In this document: positions 58,560-64,000 of the stretch, piece after piece
Layout of the letters: the number at the start of each line of letters is the position of its first letter
How positions within the stretch are numbered: the first letter of the stretch is position 1
Assembly (NCBI RefSeq): GCF_000485595.1
Contig: NW_014577620.1
Coordinates: 231,625 to 295,624 of the forward strand
From: Priapulus caudatus
Taxonomy: Eukaryota; Priapulida; Priapulimorpha; Priapulimorphida; Priapulidae
DNA length: 64,000 bases
Direction of reading: 5' to 3'
Made by a program: the position numbers and the translations under genes
Notes under the pieces: generated by a model
Seen by the model: only the letters and a program-made list of their open reading frames with translations
What the model was told of the DNA's origin: nothing
Databases searched by the model: none

Positions 58560-59720
58560 ATGGTCCATGCACCTCAAGAAATTCTGTGAAATTACGATAC
58601 AGCGATTCTGCGTGGATTACATAAAGCTAAACCAGATCACAGTCTTCGACACGGAGCCTACCCCAAATGCAGAAGACATTTTTGTGAAATTAAGCGAAGA
58701 TACGACGATCTTCTCAAAGCTAGACCTGTCAAAGGGTTACTGGCAGATTCCAATGACGAGGGAGGCAAGACCTAGGACATCATTCATTACCACAAGTGGA
58801 AGTTAAATTTCATTGTGATGCCGTTCGGATTAGTCAACTCAGCAGCAACGTTCAACAGAATGATGAGGAAGCTATTGGATGGCCTGGACGGAGCTGACAG
58901 CTACATTGATGACATAATTATGAGTCCATACATCCCAGTGGCCCAACCATCTGCATATACTCCAACAGCTATTCGTGAGGATGAGGGACGCAGGGCTCAC
59001 AGCTAGGCCACCAAAATGTATGATAAGCTATAGAAAGTTGGAGTTCCTCGGATATAAGATTGGAGGTGGAAACGTGGGCCCGCAGGACGTCCTGGTGAGT
59101 AGGATCCAGAATCCTCCAGTGCCGCAGACGAAACGGAAAGTGAGAGCCTTCATGGGTCTAACGGGGCATTACCGGAAGTATATACCCAACTTTGCAACCA
59201 TCGCAGCGCCCCTAACAGATCTGACTCGAAACGGGCAGCCAAACAAGATCCGATGGGGTTAAGCGCAGGAGAACACCTTCCTTGCCCTGAAGCGGTATTT
59301 GTTGACGAACCCCATCTTTAGGTTGCTAGATATGAAGAGATCCTTTATACTGCGCACCAACGCATCGGATACAAGAATCGGAGCGATTTTCCTACAAGAG
59401 TGGAATGGGGAGCTGTTTCCTGTCTCATATGCGAGTAAAAGATTATGCACTAGGGAGAAGGCATACTCGGTAATTGAACGTGAGTGTCTCGCGCTAATGT
59501 GGGGAATAAGGAATTATAATACGTTTCTGTACGATCGCATGTTTGTGGTACAGATAGATCATCAGCCACTGGCATACCTCAAGACAGCTAAAGTAGGTAA
59601 CGGTCGGTTAATGCAATGGGCACTGTTCCTGCAACAGTACAGGGTCCAAACGAACAGAAATTTCGCGGAACACACTATCAACAGTATGCTCTGCAGTAAG
59701 GTTGAATGCAGCGCCATCTA
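58560..59720 (+). pseudogene. Ty3/Gypsy reverse transcriptase and RNase H
   Basis: RT: FCVDYIKLNQITVFDTEPTP, FSKLDLSKGYWQIPM (first Asp), MPFGLVNSAATFNRMMRKLL, then SYIDDIIM (YIDD active site, about 58905). Thumb: LEFLGYKIGGG and VRAFMGLTGHYRKYIPNF. RNase H: FILRTNASDTRIGAIFLQ, where the usual first Asp is Asn, then ERECLALMWGIRNY and IDHQPLAYL. Frameshifts near 58800 and 58935 and a stop at about 59262 break it. No integrase follows; the element TIR comes next. Confidence 0.8.
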
Positions 59721-59829
59721 GTCTTAAGACCGAGTTGCTTACCAGCGCCACTATTCATTGCGGTCAAAACTTGCGTATGGGTTCCCCATTACAAGCCAGA
59801 TTTTAGTATAGCTCGTACGTCATACCTAC

Positions 59830-60040
59830 GGAGCGACCGCAGGCGCAGAAGGAGATGAAGCAGTTTAGACAGTTGCCGCGAAAGACACCGCACGCATGTG
59901 CCCGTCTGTTAGAGCTTGCTAGCGCAGCTTATCCCGAGGTCCACCTGGACCATGTGTTAATGAAAGTACGACTTGTGGAAACTTTTATCGATGTGTTACA
60001 GAATGTTTCTACACAGCGATCATTTATCGCAACCCAACCG
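59830..60040 (+). pseudogene. Retrotransposon gag-like fragment, copy B
   Basis: FRQLPRKTPHACARLLELAS and LVETFIDVLQN; shorter copy of the 28.7-29.1 kb fragment, starting at 'cggagcgaccgcaggcgc'. Confidence 0.45.
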
Positions 60041-60044
60041 CACC

Positions 60045-61414
60045 CTGAAAGAAATAGCTCACGAGATAGCACAAATGTTGAGTGCGAGTTTCCAACAATC
60101 CCTTGATGATGGTCAACTACCCTCCGACTGGAAAAAGCTTTCGTTACTCCGGTATACTAGAAAGGAGACATGCACGTATGTGAAAACTACTGCCCAATGT
60201 CTCTCACATGTGTCTGCAGTAAACTTCTGGAACATGTAATTTATCGTCATATACTGTCACACTTGGAAACCCACAACATCCTGACCAACGTTCAACATGG
60301 CTTTCGACGAGAATATTCCTGTGAGACCCAGCTACTGACTACCGCACATGATCTCTTACAACAACACGATAACAAGGCACATATCGATATAGCCGTTCTG
60401 GACTTCACCAAGACATTCGACACGGTGCCCATCAGAGGTTGCTGAAGAAGCTAAGCCCCTACGGCATCAGAAACCACATACTCAAATGGATCCCGGAATT
60501 TCTCTGTCATCATTCAGTGGTCTTGGAAGGGGAACACACTGATTGTGTTTCAGTGGACTCGGGTGTTCCACAGTGAACTGTCCTTGGCCCTTTACTGTTC
60601 ATTCTACACATTAATGATCTACCAGCCACTGTAACCAGCAAAGTGAGATTGTTTGCCGACGATTGTCTCCTATATAGGGTGATCAACTCCATCAAGGATC
60701 AGCACATGCTGCAGCAAGACTTGCCCATCCTTCAATCCTGGGCCGAGACCTGGAGGATGCGATTTAACGCCCATATGTGTTACATCCTGCGTGCAACACG
60801 GAAGAAAAAGATGCTATCGTACTTCTACGAAATAGATGGAACATTCCTCCAGGAGGTTTAGTCAACTCTGTATCTCGGCGTAATTCTCTCTAACACCCTA
60901 AAGTGAGACAAACATATCAATAGTTTATGTGCGAAAACCCAACAGCACCCTTGGCTTTGTCAAAGGGAATCTAAAATACGCGCCCAAAGCGCTGAAAGCC
61001 ACAGCATACAAATGTCTCATCCGGTCTAAGCTAGAGCATGGCTGTACAGTGTAGGACCCACATTTAAAAAGAGACATAGAAAAAATTGAGATGACCAACG
61101 CCGCGCAGCTAGATTCGTCTGCATTTTATCGTTTTGCACTTAATTGGCCAAATCTTCAACTACGCCATAAAAAGAAGCGACTCAACCTTCTCAACAAAAT
61201 TCTCTTTGGAAGTACCACGATCCCCAAAGTCCAGTACATCAGGATGGGTCTATCGTGCACAATGAGCAAAAACGACAACAAACTCGCAGTCATTAGAACC
61301 TCAACAGAGGACTTCAAGAACTCATTCTTTCCACAGACCATCGTGGACTGGAATGCCTGCACACAGACCGTAATCGACGCCATCTGTGTCGCAGTCGCAG
61401 CCGGGAGTGCCTAA
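60045..61414 (+). pseudogene. Non-LTR reverse transcriptase (Jockey/CR1-like), copy B, with C-terminus
   Basis: Parallel to 29165-30060: LKEIAHEIAQMLSASFQQSL, HGFRREYSCETQLLTT, DFTKTFDTV, RLFADDCLLYR (FADD at 60655-60663), then stops and frameshifts. Unlike copy A it continues: LKYAPKALKATAYKCLIRSK, LEHGC, then LNWPNLQLRHKKKRLNLLNK, KILFGSTTIP and a C-terminal DWNACTQTV, the usual tail of Jockey/CR1-type RTs, ending at TAA 61414. Confidence 0.75.
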
Positions 61415-61514
61415 TTTTACCATGCCCTACCACTTGTATCATAATACGCGTATACGCGGTCGACGCAGTACACAATCAAGATAAAGATCAAGACTGCTTC
61501 GCAATAGCTACACA

Positions 61515-61640
61515 AATATGAAGAAAATGGTTAGCAGTGGTAGCGCAAGGCGCAACCCTACCAAGCGGACAGTTTGATTGCTCGAAAAAATGCAGTTTCT
61601 CGCCCCATATGTGGCACACATACCAACCGTTTCATCCAAA
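61515..61640 (+). pseudogene. MADF exon of the Harbinger accessory gene, copy B
   Basis: SSGSARRNPTKRTV, a TGA, then LLEKMQFLAPYV. Parallels the MADF exon at 31476. It precedes the BESS exon at 62014, the expected order for this gene. A 35-base piece of it survives at 30059-30093. Confidence 0.5.
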
Positions 61641-61649
61641 CAATCAATA

Positions 61650-62844
61650 CGTTTCTTTAGCATGTTACCCCCCATATATATTCATATGGCTTTATTATGA
61701 ACGTGATCTCCAGCACGACCACTTGCGCCTACGTCCACATAAACAAACCTATAGTTTGCATCGACTAGTCCTAACAACAATATGCTAAGTGTTTATAATT
61801 AAAAAATTCTGATCCGCTGCTAAGTGGCTGTCTCAGAGCTATATTTTTCCCGTCCAGTGCACCAATGCAGCATGAATAGTTCCACTTCGATTTAAAGTCG
61901 ACAGCAATTTCTTGCCACTCTTCTGGCGAAGTAGGAGTCTGACATAAATAAACATTGTCTATGACAGTCATTAAAGTTAACATAATTAACGTATGTTTAT
62001 ATTCCTGTGGCAGGAATCACTTACTCAAACTACAGAAAGTAAAAACTCGGTTATTTGTCAAGATGAAGTAGTTGTCGACGATATATTTGTTGATGATGAC
62101 GAAGAGGATGAAAATTTACCCCAGGAATTGCAAGCACCAAGATCAACAAAAACCCCGACAAAGAAAATACAGAAAACAACGAGGAAGGAAATTGAGGATG
62201 AAGAGCTTCATTTGATGAAGCAATTGTCTAGCTCCTTCTCTAAGTGTGAATCCAAAAAACCCAAGATAACAGATGAATGTAACATTTTGAGCCAGTATGT
62301 TGGCCAATCATTAAAGGAATTAGATCCAAGGAACCGTTGCATTGCTCAGCATCAGATTAGCCAAACCAGAACAGCACAACTATCCATCCGAACAGCAACA
62401 GGAATTGTATCCCTGTCAACAATATCTACCAAGTTACCCCTCCAACCAGCATAATCAAATCTACCCCTCACAGCAACATGAACAAACCTACCCCTTCCAA
62501 CAGTTAAGCCACACCTTTCTACAGCAGACGCGCCCCTCATGCAGTGAATGTGACCCACAAGAAGCAGGCAATGTACAGTCTGATTCCAGATCTGATTGCA
62601 CTGAATTGATTGAAGTTTAACATTGTCTTATTGTTGTTCAGATGTGTTTGATGATATGTACATGTAATGTGTTTGTAAATGACAATGTAGCAACGCAAAC
62701 ACCTAACTAAGATAATAAAGATTATTACCTTGATATATTTGTCTTTGAGTACTTGATGTAATGCTTGGCACGTGTCGCTTACTATATCAGTTACAGTTCG
62801 CTCACCCACTCTGAACTGGAATGACAGACTTCTAAAACTTTCAC
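61650..62844 (-). pseudogene. Harbinger transposase, two exons with an antisense gene in the intron
   Basis: Minus-strand exon 62844-62729 (FRSLSFQFRVGERTVTDIVS, QVLKDKYIK, GTAATA donor) joins in phase to the exon from 61938 (TPTSPEEWQEIAVDFKSKWN, CCIGALDGKNIALRQPLSSG with the first Asp). A frameshift near 61785 then leads to LLLGLVDANYRFVYVDVGAS and ends at about 61690 without the last catalytic part. The 790-base intron holds the complete last exon of the plus-strand BESS gene. The layout equals that of 41.4-42.4 kb. Confidence 0.65.
62014..62623 (+). pseudogene. Harbinger accessory protein, BESS-type last exon, copy B
   Basis: Acceptor 'attcctgtggcag' at 62013. Acidic start, basic linker, then DECNILSQYVGQSLKELDPR (BESS-like). 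A deletion near 62366 shifts the frame. The original frame continues with a Tyr-Pro-Ser-Gln-rich tail (YPSEQQQELYPCQQYLPSYP, then IYPSQQHEQTYPFQQ) and ends TELIEV at 62620. Nearly identical to 30123-30767. Confidence 0.6.
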
Positions 62845-62929
62845 CTATGCAAAATAGTTTGTATACACAGCCTAATGCAATTTAAGAAAACCATATAAAT
62901 GATGATTATCACACACAAAAACTCCACCC

Positions 62930-63010
62930 GCACGCACAAACACACGCACGCAGGCAGGCACGCACGCACACACACACACACACACACACATACATACACA
63001 CATAAATACA
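62930..63010. repeat. (CA)n microsatellite
   Basis: CACGCA then CA repeat; the equivalent in the first block (31070-31135) is shorter and less pure. Confidence 0.85.
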
Positions 63011-63341
63011 TATTATACAGTACAGACCAGTTGCTAAAAACCGTAGGGTTACCGCTAGTCTCTGTCCAGGGTTATTGCTGTTCCGCATAATGGTGTTTTC
63101 CTTTTGAATTATTGGACCAACCATTGCCAAAACTTCCTGGAAGTGATGAATATCCAGGCAATGGAACTGTCTAAATATTTCGAATGGGCCGATAAAGAAG
63201 TCATCTAAGCATGAAAAGTAAACAGAAACACTAATTGTATTTTCATAGATTTTATTTTGTACAAATAACGCATATATTTATTTCAAAGTAGTTGGAGGTA
63301 CGGCAGCCGCCGTTCGTACAGTTACAAATTCTCTGTTGCAG

Positions 63342-63513
63342 TTGAATGGGTGAAAAACAAGATGAGACAGCTGCGGAGCCTTTATACAAAATATAAGAAA
63401 GGTAGTGGGAGTGCTAGAAAAAACCTCACAAAACGAACGGCTTGGCTAGTAGAAAAATGCAGTTCTTGGCCCCATACTTTGTGTCGAGAGCCATTATATC
63501 AAACATAAATCTG
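63342..63513 (+). pseudogene. MADF-domain exon, damaged copy
   Basis: Counterpart of 31476-31654, also after 'ttgcag'. Internal small deletions disturb the frame, and the donor is GCAAGT in place of GTAAGT. Confidence 0.45.
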
Positions 63514-64000
63514 GCAAGTACACAGCAAAAGAAACCTATCAAAAACTGTGATCGTGTGTAAGGTGGTGTAACATGCAGCATGTGTTTTCTAGGCTGCGTA
63601 ATATTTGTGTCTTTTAGTAGCTATTATTATTGTGAACCTACCTTACACCACTATAAAGTTTTTTTTAAATACCCAGAGTGTACAATCAAGACTTTTGCCT
63701 CGTTTGGTGCTATCAAGAGAAAAACGTTTATCGTTAAACAACGATAAACAACGATTTTAAATTAAAGTGCCCAGGTAGCCATATTGCTGTGGTCTCCCGG
63801 CACTGTGCAGATTCCGACCAATCAGAGGTAACGAGTACTTCAACACCAACAGCAAGTCTATCAAAGCCATGCATGGTGTTTCCAGCAATAACTCTCGTAA
63901 CCGTGGCATTAGCAAAGATGTTAAAACCAATAAGATGGCCAGGCTCCTATTTGCGCCATAGTGCGCGTTGCGCACCAGCGCCCCTAACGTCGTGGAAGGT
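63514..64000. other. No gene; copy of 31655-32025, then an inverted repeat arm
   Basis: Matches the first block up to about 63898. From 63905 the sequence is the reverse complement of 57542-57568 and, more loosely, of 57483-57541, running off the window. Confidence 0.5.

Larger units (their letters stand above)
57284..59787. mobile_element. TIR element (ISL2EU-like ends) carrying Gypsy pol
   Basis: Left end GGGGGACCGCAATGCC..., right end the complement of GGGGAACCCATACG; both arms then share GGCGCTG and CAACTCGGTCT about 30-50 bases in. AT flanks both sides (57282-57283, 59788-59789). The related flank at 26640-26662 reads GATGCAATTACAAGCC, the site with one AT and no element. Inside are the 57.6-58.7 kb segment shared with 32.0-33.1 kb and a Gypsy RT/RNase H. 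No DNA-type transposase is inside. AT duplication and ends resemble the THAP-DDE element at 21-23 kb. Confidence 0.7.

Overview
The window is eukaryotic. Coding regions are split by introns with GT/AG borders, gene density is low, and microsatellites, minisatellites, inverted-repeat elements and eukaryotic transposon relics are everywhere. The families present (amplified HECT-ligase genes, a split integrase-core gene, THAP transposases, hAT, Harbinger, P-type, Ty3/Gypsy and Jockey/CR1-like elements, a tRNA-derived SINE) and the TGACCTTTGACC-bearing tandem repeat suggest a marine invertebrate, perhaps an echinoderm or hemichordate. The species call is inference. Four N gaps are present (3217-3241, 21290-21299, 34244-34352, 50209-50954).

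Layout. 0-3.2 kb: a minus-strand exon of a HECT-type gene, then degenerate TAG microsatellite enclosing a TIR-like element. 4.4-11.0 kb: the best gene of the window, a plus-strand multi-exon HECT E3 ligase-like gene with a chain of short symmetric exons and an intact catalytic domain. 11.1-14.9 kb: a palindromic MITE, a long exon of an unrecognised family, and the 5' part of a hAT-like transposase. 14.9-23.8 kb: about 8.9 kb inserted into that transposase, carrying a MITE with 9-bp target duplications, a three-exon integrase-core gene and a THAP-DDE (ISL2EU-like) gene, both on the minus strand. 23.8-26.5 kb: the 3' part of the hAT gene and a second HECT exon. 28.3-34 kb: satellite, gag and non-LTR relics, Harbinger/MADF-BESS pieces, Gypsy pieces. 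34-43 kb: minisatellite, Gypsy gag, an integrase fragment cut by an LTR, a 396-residue ORF of unknown function, a P-type THAP transposase, and a second Harbinger gene pair. 43.3-45.2 kb: a fourth, nearly continuous HECT ORF. 45.4-46.0 kb: a GC-rich island. 47-50 kb: TE tails and a Gypsy 3' end. 52.8-57.1 kb: a further HECT gene whose intron holds a hAT copy. 57.3-59.8 kb: a TIR element carrying Gypsy pol. 59.8-64 kb: a second copy of the 28.9-32 kb block.

How it fits together. Two blocks of about 10 kb (roughly 23.8-33.1 and 53.9-63.9 kb) are rearranged direct duplicates, so their differences expose insertions and deletions. They give an apparent empty site for the 57.3-kb element, place hAT copies inside HECT introns, and show that Harbinger BESS exons lie antisense inside the transposase intron. 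HECT genes and DNA transposons are repeatedly interleaved here. Most mobile genes carry frameshifts or stops; the first HECT gene, the integrase-core gene and parts of the THAP-DDE gene read cleanly.
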